Shown one piece after another: positions 16,681 through 24,786 of a stretch of 64,000 bases of DNA (positions are counted from its first letter, which is position 1; each line of letters opens with the position of its first letter). Made by a program: the position numbers and the translations under genes. The notes below the pieces were generated by a model. It searched no databases. It was given only the letters and a program-made list of their open reading frames with translations, and was not told the DNA's origin. The stretch comes from Sva-07 sp963728195 (GTDB lineage: Bacteria; Actinomycetota; Acidimicrobiia; Acidimicrobiales; Ilumatobacteraceae): NCBI GenBank assembly GCA_963728195.1, contig CAVSIX010000002.1:1-64000 (forward strand), given 5' to 3'.

Positions 16681-17133
16681 CAACCACCGGAGACAGGATC
16701 ACCACGACCGACCAGGGCGTCGAGGTTCTGCACGGTGGTCGTGCGAGCGGTTGACCGTGCACGCGACGTCGTCGACGGTCAGCGATTCAGATCAAGCCCC
16801 CGACGAACCCCTGCCCCGGACGGCGTGCCAGACCCGCTTCGCGATCGACAGCTTCAACAGGCCGCTGAATATTCCCATGTCTCCTCCTCGTTCGGCTCTG
16901 CCCGCCCGTGTGCACGGTGTCTCTTGGTCCGTACCCGAAGATCGATGCGTTCACCCCCTCAGCGTTTGGCAGGCACCTGAACCGCTCGGCGTCGGTGTCG
17001 AGGCTCGTGGGCAACACTGACGGTGGTGGTCGCCATCTTCGGTCGTGACCCGGTCCTGGCCCTCATTCCGTCGGCCCGGCTCGGCGGATGGTCGAGTTCA
17101 CCCACCGAGAGAGAACCGGGCGAGCGAGGGAAC
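16681..17133. other. Intergenic region between convergent genes, with one mini-gene
   Basis: Apart from the 28-codon gene at 16792-16878 nothing in this 450-base stretch is supported. Longer frames on both strands have Arg-rich translations typical of shadow frames in GC-rich DNA. Confidence 0.5.
16792..16878 (-). CDS. Predicted 28-residue micro-protein (MGIFSGLLKLSIAKR)
   Basis: The minus strand has a strong ribosome-binding site (GGAGGAGAC immediately before the ATG) and 28 codons reading MGIFSGLLKLSIAKRVWHAV, then a basic, Gly/Ser-rich end. The peptide is an amphipathic helix with alternating hydrophobic and basic residues. The first ten or so residues resemble the start of small conserved hypothetical proteins of actinobacteria, from memory. 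No function can be given. The perfect Shine-Dalgarno and isolated position are the main support. Confidence 0.5.
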   Translation of the reverse strand: MGIFSGLLKLSIAKRVWHAVRGRGSSGA

Positions 17134-18579
17134 TCACGCACAGAACGGGTCGTCGGAGGCGTAGAACCGTGCTCCGTACTTGGCTTCTTCGTTGCCGGGT
17201 CGGCGTGGCTGACCCTCGGCGAGATCTCGGAGACGTTGTTTGATCCTGTACGGCTCGAGCGGGGGCGCCGCGCCTCGAGAATTCTCCAGGACTTCCACAC
17301 GGACCGTCCGGTTCGATTCGTCACCGTGGACGCGCCAGCGTCCACCCGCCACATCCGCCACATAGCTGGTGCGCTCGACAGGGAGCAGACCAGGCGGAGT
17401 CGTCCAGAACGGCGATTCGGGCGGCAACGAGAAGGCGGCGACGAGGGAGCGCAGCGACCACAGCGGACTCGCCGGACCCGAGTAGTTGTCGGTGATCCGA
17501 GCGTCGGGTCCGTGGTATCCCTGCGTCACGTGCCCGCGTGTCACGGCGCCCGCACGGACGAAATGGGTCCAGACGGCATCGAGCGCTCGGCGTGCACGAG
17601 CAGGAGAAACGAGTTCCGGGTGATCCTGCTGACCGAACACGAGCGGAGCGGGAGCGGCCAGCCGATACGACACACTTCGGCCGAGGATCGGGAGTCCGCT
17701 CGCAGCGATCAACAATGGATACGTCCGCAGGAAGGCCCGCTGGACGTCCGCGATGACATCCGGCGCCCAGTCCGGGTCGATCCGGTTGATCCAGCTGAGC
17801 GGATAGTGGAAGCCCCATGCGGAGTAGTAGTCGACTTTTCCTCCCGGCCCGTCCTCGAACCATCCATCGCCGAGGTGGAACGACACGATGCGCTCGAACC
17901 GGTTGCGGGCGTCGGGAACGGCCCCCCGATGGCCGAGCGCTGCCAGCACGCGATCGATGAGGACGAAGAACAGGTGCCAGTTCTTGTCGAGCCCAGGAGC
18001 GTCACCCGCTTGCGCCAGCCATTCGACGACGGCGGTTCGCTGCGAATCCGAGAGATCGGTCCAGACGGTGTCGCGAAGAAGCCAGAGCGACAAGGCGATG
18101 TCGGCCGCCTCGGCGATGCGTTGATTGCTCTTGCCCGGCATGGCCCCCCAGTAGCTGGCCGAGGTCGGGTCCGTACCGGTCACGAGTGCTCGTGTGAACT
18201 CATCGGGGATCGAGATCTGCGCACCCGTGGGGAGATCGACGTCCGCCTGCCGGCCCGAGGCGCACCACGCGGCGAACATGGGCATCAGCCGAGCAAAACC
18301 TTCGATCCCGTCGACGTCGGCGCCGCTCCAACTCGGCCAGCCCGGATACCAGATCCTCGATCCGCAAGGCGAGCGATACGTCACCCAGCCCTGGGCGAAG
18401 TACCGGATGAGGTCGTCGTAGGCCGCCGATGAGGGAGCCTCGTCGGCGCGGAACGGGTCGAGTAGCCCCTCGGCCGCTCCGGGAAACGAACGTCGCTCCA
18501 CACGCTGCCACGCAGTGCGCCCGACCGCCGTGACGAGTTTGGCGAGCAACACCGGTCTGCTCGACGGCTGGAAGGTCAT
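17134..18579 (-). CDS. DUF2264 family protein
   Basis: The 481-residue soluble protein matches the DUF2264 family by its content: a leading aromatic-rich helical domain (WYPGWPSWSGADVDGIEGFAR), KNWHLFFVLIDRVL, GDGWFEDG, DYYSAWGFHYPLSWI and NYSGPASPLWSLRSL. The family folds as an alpha/alpha toroid related to glycan-active lyases and hydrolases, but its reaction is not established; a role in degrading uronic-acid-type glycans is suggested by homology only. The ATG at 18579 is chosen as the family start; upstream the frame runs through the tRNA-Leu gene and cannot be coding. No signal peptide seen. Confidence 0.87.
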   Translation of the reverse strand: MTFQPSSRPVLLAKLVTAVGRTAWQRVERRSFPGAAEGLLDPFRADEAPSSAAYDDLIRYFAQGWVTYRSPCGSRIWYPGWPSWSGADVDGIEGFARLMPMFAAWCASGRQADVDLPTGAQISIPDEFTRALVTGTDPTSASYWGAMPGKSNQRIAEAADIALSLWLLRDTVWTDLSDSQRTAVVEWLAQAGDAPGLDKNWHLFFVLIDRVLAALGHRGAVPDARNRFERIVSFHLGDGWFEDGPGGKVDYYSAWGFHYPLSWINRIDPDWAPDVIADVQRAFLRTYPLLIAASGLPILGRSVSYRLAAPAPLVFGQQDHPELVSPARARRALDAVWTHFVRAGAVTRGHVTQGYHGPDARITDNYSGPASPLWSLRSLVAAFSLPPESPFWTTPPGLLPVERTSYVADVAGGRWRVHGDESNRTVRVEVLENSRGAAPPLEPYRIKQRLRDLAEGQPRRPGNEEAKYGARFYASDDPFCA

Positions 18580-18657
18580 CGCTGCGGATACCCCGTCGAT
18601 CCGCCGCGAAACTGGAACCTCTCGAATGAGATCCCTTGCAGGGCAGGGGATCTCTCG

Positions 18658-18740
18658 TGCGCGAGGGGGGACTTGAACCCCCACGCCCTTTCGGACACCA
18701 GCACCTGAAGCTGGCGCGTCTGCCATTCCGCCACTCGCGC
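18658..18740 (-). tRNA. tRNA-Leu(CAG)
   Basis: The minus strand gives an 83-nt class II tRNA. The acceptor arms GCGCGAG and CTCGCGC pair, with discriminator A. The D-arm region is TGGCGGAATGGCAGACGC. The anticodon stem is CCAGC/GCTGG around loop TTCAGGT, giving anticodon CAG. A variable arm and the T-arm GGGGGTTCAAGTCCCCC follow. CCA is not encoded. A leucine tRNA next to fhaA is also found, as I recall, in Mycobacterium tuberculosis, so this is probably conserved synteny. Confidence 0.95.
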
Positions 18741-18806
18741 AAGTGGAGCCCCGAACGTTAGCGCTCTCTCCGACGCTTGGCACGCGCGTCCACGCCATCG
18801 CCCTGC

Positions 18807-18905
18807 GATGAGCGAACCGACCACATACCGGCGTTTGGCTCATCACAGCCGGACAGCAACACGCTGCGATGAGCGAACCGACCAGATACCGGCGTTCGGC
18901 TCATC
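18807..18905. repeat. Tandem pair of 38-nt family A palindromes
   Basis: Two copies at 18807-18844 and 18868-18905, 61 bases apart, each beginning GATGAGCGAACCGACCA and ending GGCTCATC. They lie between tRNA-Leu and fhaA. Confidence 0.85.
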
Positions 18906-18987
18906 GCACGCAGCGCCGGTGGGGGCCTCAGGGGGCCGGGGTCGACGGTGAGGGGGCGGGTGGGCGCAGTAGCCTGGCGAGCCACCT

Positions 18988-19650
18988 ATGGGATTGCAGT
19001 CACTGGAGCACCGTCTGGAGCGTATGGTCGATGGCGTGTTCTTTCGTCGCTCCAAGGGCTCGATCCGCCCCATCGAACTCGGCCGGCGTCTCGTGCGCGA
19101 GATGGACGAGCAGCGCTCCGTCGACGTCAAGGGACGCCGCATCGTGCCGAATGACTTCACGGTGGTCCTGAGCGCCGTCGACCACGCCAGCTTCAACGAG
19201 ATCGAGGAAGCACTGGTCGCCGAACTCGCCGAGGCCGCCCGCGAGTACGCCCGCGAAGAGGGCTACCACTTCATGGGGCCCGTCAACGTGCAACTCTCCG
19301 TCGACAACACCCTGCGCAGCGGCCGCTTCAACATCGTCAGCCAGCTCAAGCAGGCCGCCACGGGCCCCGGCATGGGGTCGCTCGTGCTGCCGTCGGGCCA
19401 GCGCGTCGACCTCGGAAGTGGCGTCGTCACGATCGGGCGGCTTCCCGAGTGCACGATCTCGATCAACGACAGCAACATCAGCCGCAATCACGCCGTGGTC
19501 AAGCCGGGTGCCACCGCGTACGTCGTCAACGACCTCGGTTCGACCAACGGCACGATGGTCAACGGCGTCAAGATCGTCGGCGAGCAGCGTCTGCGCGACG
19601 GCGACATCGTCAGTTTCGGCTCCACCCACGTCCGGTTCGAGGCGTCCTGA
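18988..19650 (+). CDS. fhaA: FHA-domain protein FhaA
   Basis: The 220-residue protein has the FhaA N-terminal domain (DUF3662; residues 1-115, with QSLEHRLERMVDGVFFRRSKG and RRIVPNDF) and a C-terminal FHA domain (about 140-215) with VTIGRLPEC, SRNHAVV and DLGSTNGTMVNG, the phosphothreonine-binding Arg, Ser, His and Asn. In mycobacteria FhaA binds phosphorylated MviN/MurJ and PBPA, linking Ser/Thr kinase signalling to peptidoglycan synthesis. Here the N-terminal domain is followed almost directly by FHA, so the long disordered linker of the mycobacterial protein is absent. First gene of the cluster running to pknB. A TAGCCT box lies 12 bases before the ATG. Confidence 0.94.
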   Translation: MGLQSLEHRLERMVDGVFFRRSKGSIRPIELGRRLVREMDEQRSVDVKGRRIVPNDFTVVLSAVDHASFNEIEEALVAELAEAAREYAREEGYHFMGPVNVQLSVDNTLRSGRFNIVSQLKQAATGPGMGSLVLPSGQRVDLGSGVVTIGRLPECTISINDSNISRNHAVVKPGATAYVVNDLGSTNGTMVNGVKIVGEQRLRDGDIVSFGSTHVRFEAS

Positions 19651-19680
19651 CCGACCGGAGCCTCAGCTCCCACCGTTGCC

Positions 19681-20229
19681 ATGACCGACCAAGTCCTCAC
19701 CATCTTGAAGTTCGTCCTCCTGGGGCTGCTGTACCTGTTCTTCGCCCGCGTGCTGTGGGCGGTCTGGAGCGAGGTCCGAACGCCGAGTCGGCGACCGATG
19801 GTCGGTGCACAGCGCCAGGGGTCGTCGGCGCCGGCGGCACAGACCACCCCCATGGGTCGACCCGCCCAGCCGGCAGCGACCGCATCGACGGGCCGGCCGC
19901 CGAAACGTTCGAAGCGACAGTCGAAGCAGCAACGTGGCCGCGCCACCCGACTGGTGATGCTCGAGCCGCGAACACGCCGGGGCGTGACCGTGCAACTCGG
20001 CGGCGACCTCGTGCTCGGACGCGATCCGGAGTGCGCGATCATGATCGACGACGACGCCTACATCTCCCAGCGCCACGTGCGTTTCTACGACTACGACGGT
20101 CAACCGATGGTGGAGGATCTCGGCTCGACCAACGGCACGTTTCACAACGGCTCCAAGCTCGTCGGCGCCAAGCTGCTGCACCCGGGCGACCGGGTCCAGG
20201 CGGGCACGACCGTGATCGAGGCGCAATGA
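19681..20229 (+). CDS. fhaB: FHA-domain membrane protein FhaB (FipA)
   Basis: The 182-residue protein has an N-terminal membrane helix (about 8-28: ILKFVLLGLLYLFFARVLW), a basic Pro/Gln-rich linker, and a C-terminal FHA domain (about 100-180) with LVLGRDPEC, ISQRHVRF and DLGSTNGTFHNG. In mycobacteria this protein couples PknA/PknB signalling to the FtsZ-FtsQ division machinery. It follows fhaA after 30 bases and precedes pstP by 43, in the canonical order. Confidence 0.93.
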   Translation: MTDQVLTILKFVLLGLLYLFFARVLWAVWSEVRTPSRRPMVGAQRQGSSAPAAQTTPMGRPAQPAATASTGRPPKRSKRQSKQQRGRATRLVMLEPRTRRGVTVQLGGDLVLGRDPECAIMIDDDAYISQRHVRFYDYDGQPMVEDLGSTNGTFHNGSKLVGAKLLHPGDRVQAGTTVIEAQ

Positions 20230-20272
20230 CATCGACGGCGACGACGATGACACCCATGGCGGAGGCGAACTG

Positions 20273-21724
20273 ATGGCCGAGCTGCGCGTCGGCGCATCCA
20301 CCCACACCGGCCAGATCCGCCCGGAGAACGAGGACAACCTGCTCGTCACCGACCGGTTGTTCGTCGTCGCCGACGGCATGGGCGGCCACGAAGCGGGCGA
20401 GGTCGCCAGCCAGATCGCCGTCGACCGCATCGGCGATCTGCTCGGCGGCGACGAACCGCCGAGTGCACTCGAGGTCGTCGAGGCGATCCGAGTGGCCAAC
20501 GGCGACATCTTCCGCGCGGCGATCGCCGATCCGGGCCAGCACGGCATGGGCACGACGGTGACGGCGATCGCCGTGATCGCCGATCCCTTCGCCGGCCGCG
20601 CCGCACCGAACATCGATCTCGACAACGGCACACCGCACGACGGATCCGACGACGACGAGGAGGATCCCGACGACACATTGCCCGGCGACGTCACACCGGT
20701 GGTGCCGGCCGAGCCGAGCGAAGCGCTCGTACTCGCCAATGTCGGAGACTCGCGGACCTACCTGTTCCGCCACGGTCGGCTACGGCGCGTCACCGTCGAC
20801 CACAGCTACGTGCAGGAGCTGGTGGCCACCGGCCACATCACCGAGGACGAGGCCCGCGACCATCCGCGGCGCAACATCATCACGCGCGCGCTCGGCATCG
20901 AGCCGGAGGTGCGCGTCGACTGGTGGACGCTGCCGCTGATCAAGGGCGATCGCTTCGTCCTGTGCAGCGACGGGCTGGTCGACGAGGTCGACGACATCGA
21001 CATCGCCTCGACGCTGAGTATCGAGTCCGACCCACAGGTCGCCGCCGATCGGCTCGTCGAGAAGGCCAACGAGGCGGGCGGTCGCGACAACGTCACCGTC
21101 GTCGTCGTCGACGTCCTGGAAGGCGACGACCCCCCGGATCCCACGCAGGAGTTCGACGTGATCCCTCTGTGGGCGGAGGTCGGCACCGACCCGACGCCCG
21201 CAGGCACGCTGGAGTTGGATCCCGACGCGACGTCGCCGCTCTCGACAGCAGCGGCCGCGACCACCGACGGCCACCGTTCCGCTGAGCGCCGCAGCACGCT
21301 GACTCGCCTGGCGATCGGCTTCGCAGCCGCCGCCGTGCTCGTCGTCGTGTTCGTCGTGTTCTCGGCCTGGGCGCGCAGCGGCTGGTTCGTGGCGTTCAAC
21401 GACGAGGGCCAGGCGGTCATCTACCAGGGTCGGCCCGGTGGAGCGCTGTGGATCGAGCCGACCGCCAAGGGCGACGGACCCGATCGCGAGGACTTCGATC
21501 CGCAGGTCGCCGCCGCCATCGAGAGCACCCCACGTTTCGACAGCTTCGAGGATGCGTTCCAGTTCATCAACGCCGGAACGACGACGACCACGACCACCAC
21601 CACCACGACGACCACGACCACGACGACGGTGCCGCCGTCCACCACCACGATCGGTGTGACGGCCCCGAACGGCTTCGCCGCAGCCGGGACGACGGTCGGT
21701 GTGACGACCACCAGCGGGCCGTGA
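20273..21724 (+). CDS. pstP: PP2C-family Ser/Thr phosphatase PstP
   Basis: The 483-residue protein has an N-terminal PP2C domain (about 5-285) with metal-binding motifs RPENEDN, VADGMGGHEAGE, NVGDSRTY, LCSDGLVDEV and GGRDNVTVV. One membrane helix (about 342-365) leads to an extracellular tail containing an uninterrupted run of about 16 Thr before a Pro/Thr/Gly-rich end. PstP dephosphorylates PknB and its substrates. An acidic insertion (DDDEEDPDD) interrupts the catalytic domain near residue 125. The stop overlaps the GTG of the next gene. Confidence 0.95.
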   Translation: MAELRVGASTHTGQIRPENEDNLLVTDRLFVVADGMGGHEAGEVASQIAVDRIGDLLGGDEPPSALEVVEAIRVANGDIFRAAIADPGQHGMGTTVTAIAVIADPFAGRAAPNIDLDNGTPHDGSDDDEEDPDDTLPGDVTPVVPAEPSEALVLANVGDSRTYLFRHGRLRRVTVDHSYVQELVATGHITEDEARDHPRRNIITRALGIEPEVRVDWWTLPLIKGDRFVLCSDGLVDEVDDIDIASTLSIESDPQVAADRLVEKANEAGGRDNVTVVVVDVLEGDDPPDPTQEFDVIPLWAEVGTDPTPAGTLELDPDATSPLSTAAAATTDGHRSAERRSTLTRLAIGFAAAAVLVVVFVVFSAWARSGWFVAFNDEGQAVIYQGRPGGALWIEPTAKGDGPDREDFDPQVAAAIESTPRFDSFEDAFQFINAGTTTTTTTTTTTTTTTTTVPPSTTTIGVTAPNGFAAAGTTVGVTTTSGP

Positions 21725-23157
21725 CGGACACTGCGGCGCCCACCTGGCACGTCGAGGACGACGACGTCGTCGAGCGCGCCGATTCGCCGCTCGCCCGGAG
21801 CCGGCGCACCACCGAGCTGACGCTGGTCGTGATGGCGGCGCTGATCACCGGTGCGGCCTACACGATCACCGCTCTCGGGACGAACGCCGAGATCCCTCCA
21901 GGGATCGTGTTCTTCGTCGCGATCCTGATGGGCCTGCTGCTGTGCGCCCACGTCGTCGTGCGCCTCGTGGCCCGGGGGGCCGACGGCACGCTGCTGCCGT
22001 TGGCGGCACTGCTCCACGGCATCGGTTTCGTGATGATCACCCGACTCGACGACGAACTCGCCGGCTTGCAGGCCACGTGGAGCCTGGTCGCCATCGTCGC
22101 CTTCGTGCTGACGCTGCTGGTCGTCCAACGCGCGAGCGACCTCGCCCGCTACAGCTGGCTGTTCTTCTTCGGCGGCGCCTTGTTGTTGCTGCTTCCGCTC
22201 GTGCCCGGCTTGGGCGTGAACATCAACGGCGCTCGGATCTGGGTGAGCCTCGGTCCGATCAATTTCCAGCCGGGCGAGTTCGCGAAGGTCTTCCTGGCAG
22301 TCTTCTTCGCGTCGTACCTCGCCGATCGTCGGGAGTTGATCGCTGCGTCGACGTGGAAGGTCGGGCCGTTCCACCTCCCCGAACCCCGCTACATCGCACC
22401 GATCCTGATGGCGTGGGGATTCGCCGTCGTGGTGATGGTGTTCCAGAAGGACCTCGGCTCGTCGCTGCTGTTCTTCACCCTGTTCGTGGTGATGATGTGG
22501 GTCGCCACCGAACGCGTCGGCTACCTGCTGATCGGCGTGTTGCTGTTCGCGGCCGCTGCCTACTTCTCGTGGACGCAGTTCGGCCACGTCCAGACACGTG
22601 TCGACATCTGGCTCGATCCGTGGGCCGATCCCCTCGATCGCGGCTACCAGATCATCCAGTCGCTGTACGGGCTCGCCGACGGCGGCCTGACCGGAACCGG
22701 CCTCGGACGCGGCAACCCGGGTCAGGTACCCGAAGCCCAGAACGACTTCATCTTCTCCGCGATCGGTGAGGAGTGGGGCCTGATCGGGGCGTCGGCGGTG
22801 CTGATGGCATTCGTGTTGATCGTCGGCGCCGGGCTGCGCATCGCGCTGCGCACCGATCGCACCTTCGAGAAGCTGCTCGCCGTCGGGCTCACGACGATCG
22901 TCGGCATCCAGGGCTTCATCATCATCGGCGGTGTGATCAAGGTCGTGCCGCTGACCGGCATCACGCTGCCGTTCGTGAGCTACGGCGGGTCGTCGCTCGT
23001 CGCCAACTACGTCCTGCTCGCGTTGTTGATCCGTCTGTCGGACTCGTCGGCACGTCGGCTCGGCGAACTCCCCGACGATCCGACACCATCGGAACGTCTG
23101 GCGGCATGGCGCCTCGGTCGCCGCCAGCGCCGTGACGAGCGTCGGGCGGCGACGTGA
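21721..23157 (+). CDS. rodA: FtsW/RodA/SpoVE-family peptidoglycan polymerase
   Basis: The 478-residue SEDS glycosyltransferase has about ten membrane helices. It carries WVSLGPINFQPGEFAKV and the signatures GRGNPGQVPEAQNDFIFSAIGEEWG and TLPFVSYGGSSLVANY. It polymerises lipid II together with the class B PBP encoded next. The GTG at 21721 shares GTGA with the pstP stop and its own stop shares GTGA with pbpA, so translation is coupled. The position before pbpA fits RodA (mycobacterial rodA-pbpA), though FtsW cannot be separated by sequence alone. Confidence 0.93.
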   Translation: MTDTAAPTWHVEDDDVVERADSPLARSRRTTELTLVVMAALITGAAYTITALGTNAEIPPGIVFFVAILMGLLLCAHVVVRLVARGADGTLLPLAALLHGIGFVMITRLDDELAGLQATWSLVAIVAFVLTLLVVQRASDLARYSWLFFFGGALLLLLPLVPGLGVNINGARIWVSLGPINFQPGEFAKVFLAVFFASYLADRRELIAASTWKVGPFHLPEPRYIAPILMAWGFAVVVMVFQKDLGSSLLFFTLFVVMMWVATERVGYLLIGVLLFAAAAYFSWTQFGHVQTRVDIWLDPWADPLDRGYQIIQSLYGLADGGLTGTGLGRGNPGQVPEAQNDFIFSAIGEEWGLIGASAVLMAFVLIVGAGLRIALRTDRTFEKLLAVGLTTIVGIQGFIIIGGVIKVVPLTGITLPFVSYGGSSLVANYVLLALLIRLSDSSARRLGELPDDPTPSERLAAWRLGRRQRRDERRAAT

Positions 23158-24656
23158 ACCGCCAGATCCGCCAGCTCGCCGTCGGGCTGATGGCGTGCTA
23201 CGTCGTGCTGTTCGCCGCGCTCAACTACTGGCAGGTCGGACGCAAGCAGGAGCTCGATGCCCGCTTCGACAACACCCGCCAGGTGCTGCGCGAGTTCAAC
23301 AAGCCCCGCGGCCCGATCGTGACCAGCGACGGCATCGTCGCTGCGGTGTCGACACCGACACCGCCCGGCGAGACCTACGACTACCGGCGTGACTATCCGA
23401 CCGGCGACCTGCTGGCCGACATCACCGGCTACTTCACCTTCGCGTTCGGTTCGACGCAGGTGGAACGGATGTACGGCGACGTGCTGACCGGATCGACCGC
23501 CGAGCAGCAGATCCGCGGTCTCGGCGACCTGCTGACCGGCGGGACCGGATCGACGGGGACCGTCGAACTCGCCGTCCGCCACGACGCACAGCAGGCCGCC
23601 CAGTTCCTGCTCGGTGGCCAGAGCGGATCGATCACGGTGATCGAGCCGAAGACCGGTGCGATCCGGGCGATGTACAGCAACCCGACGTACGACCCGAACA
23701 CGTTCGTCAACGCCGACTTCGCCGTGGCGCAGCAGACGATCACCGACCTGCAGAACGCTCCGGGCAACCCGCTGCTCGCCCAGGCGTACCAGGAGCGGTA
23801 CATGCCAGGCTCGACGTTCAAGGTGATCACGACCGGCATCGCGCTCGAGAACGGGGCGGCAACGCTCGACAGCGTGTTCCCCGACGAGCGCGAATGGGTG
23901 CCCCCACAGACCAACGACCCGATCCAGAACTACAACCGCAGCCTCTGCGGCGGGGATCTGGCCACCGTGTTCGCGCGCAGCTGCAACATCCCGTTCGCCC
24001 AGCTCGCCACGTTGCTCGGACCCGAGGCCATGGTCGCCGGCACCGAGGCGTGGGGCATCGGTGAACCCCTACCGATCGATCTGCCGCGGCCGGCCGCGAG
24101 CACGTTCGGCAACACCGACAACCTTTCCCAGGAGCTGCCGCTGCTCGCGATCCGCGGCTTCGGCCAGAGCGAGGTGCAGATGGTCCCGCTCCACATGGCG
24201 ATGGTGGCCGCGACGGTCGCCAACGGTGGCCAGATGATGGCGCCCTACGCCGTCGAGTCGACGTTCGACGACGAGGGTCGCGTGCTCGACGAGACGACCC
24301 CCGAGGTGTGGAAGACGCCCATCTCACCGCAGACCGCCGAGATCGAACGCCAGTTGATGATCGGTGTCGCCGAGCGTGGCACGGCCAGCTGCTGCATCGC
24401 ACTCGATGGCGGTATTCCGGTGGCGGCCAAGACCGGCACCGCCCAGCTCGGTGATCCGTCGAATCCGGACCTGTCGCATGCGTGGATCATCGCGTTCGCT
24501 CCCGCCGACGATCCGCAGTACGCGGTGTCGGTCGTGTTGACCAACGTGCAGTCGACCGCCGACGTGGCGGCGACCGGTGGTCGGTTGGCCGGCCCGCTCG
24601 CCAAGGGCATGCTCGACTTCCTGCTCACCGGCCCCGGCTCCCAGGCGGCTGGCTGA
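23154..24656 (+). CDS. pbpA: Class B penicillin-binding protein (PbpA type)
   Basis: The 500-residue protein starts with a membrane anchor (about 8-28). A non-catalytic dimerisation module is followed by the transpeptidase domain with nucleophile Ser220 in STFK, SCN at 276-278 and KTG at 426-428. It cross-links peptidoglycan on the outer face of the membrane and is expected to pair with the SEDS protein encoded upstream. At this length the N-terminal module is short, as in mycobacterial PbpA. The GTG start shares four bases with the upstream stop. Confidence 0.95.
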   Translation: MNRQIRQLAVGLMACYVVLFAALNYWQVGRKQELDARFDNTRQVLREFNKPRGPIVTSDGIVAAVSTPTPPGETYDYRRDYPTGDLLADITGYFTFAFGSTQVERMYGDVLTGSTAEQQIRGLGDLLTGGTGSTGTVELAVRHDAQQAAQFLLGGQSGSITVIEPKTGAIRAMYSNPTYDPNTFVNADFAVAQQTITDLQNAPGNPLLAQAYQERYMPGSTFKVITTGIALENGAATLDSVFPDEREWVPPQTNDPIQNYNRSLCGGDLATVFARSCNIPFAQLATLLGPEAMVAGTEAWGIGEPLPIDLPRPAASTFGNTDNLSQELPLLAIRGFGQSEVQMVPLHMAMVAATVANGGQMMAPYAVESTFDDEGRVLDETTPEVWKTPISPQTAEIERQLMIGVAERGTASCCIALDGGIPVAAKTGTAQLGDPSNPDLSHAWIIAFAPADDPQYAVSVVLTNVQSTADVAATGGRLAGPLAKGMLDFLLTGPGSQAAG

Positions 24657-24786
24657 ACGTGGTACGCATGACGCAGGAGACCATGACGGACACGACGAGC
24701 AGCGGGGGGCTGCCGGTCACGCACGGGGAGCAGTCGATAACCTTGCCCCGCGCTGCGTACGGATGCAGCGGCGGAGAGAGCACACA

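Noticed and set aside
21580..21645. ACG/ACC microsatellite treated as a separate repeat or hotspot
   Set aside because: It lies in frame in the Thr-rich tail of PstP and is explained by coding; similar tracts in PknB and the L,D-transpeptidase are also coding.
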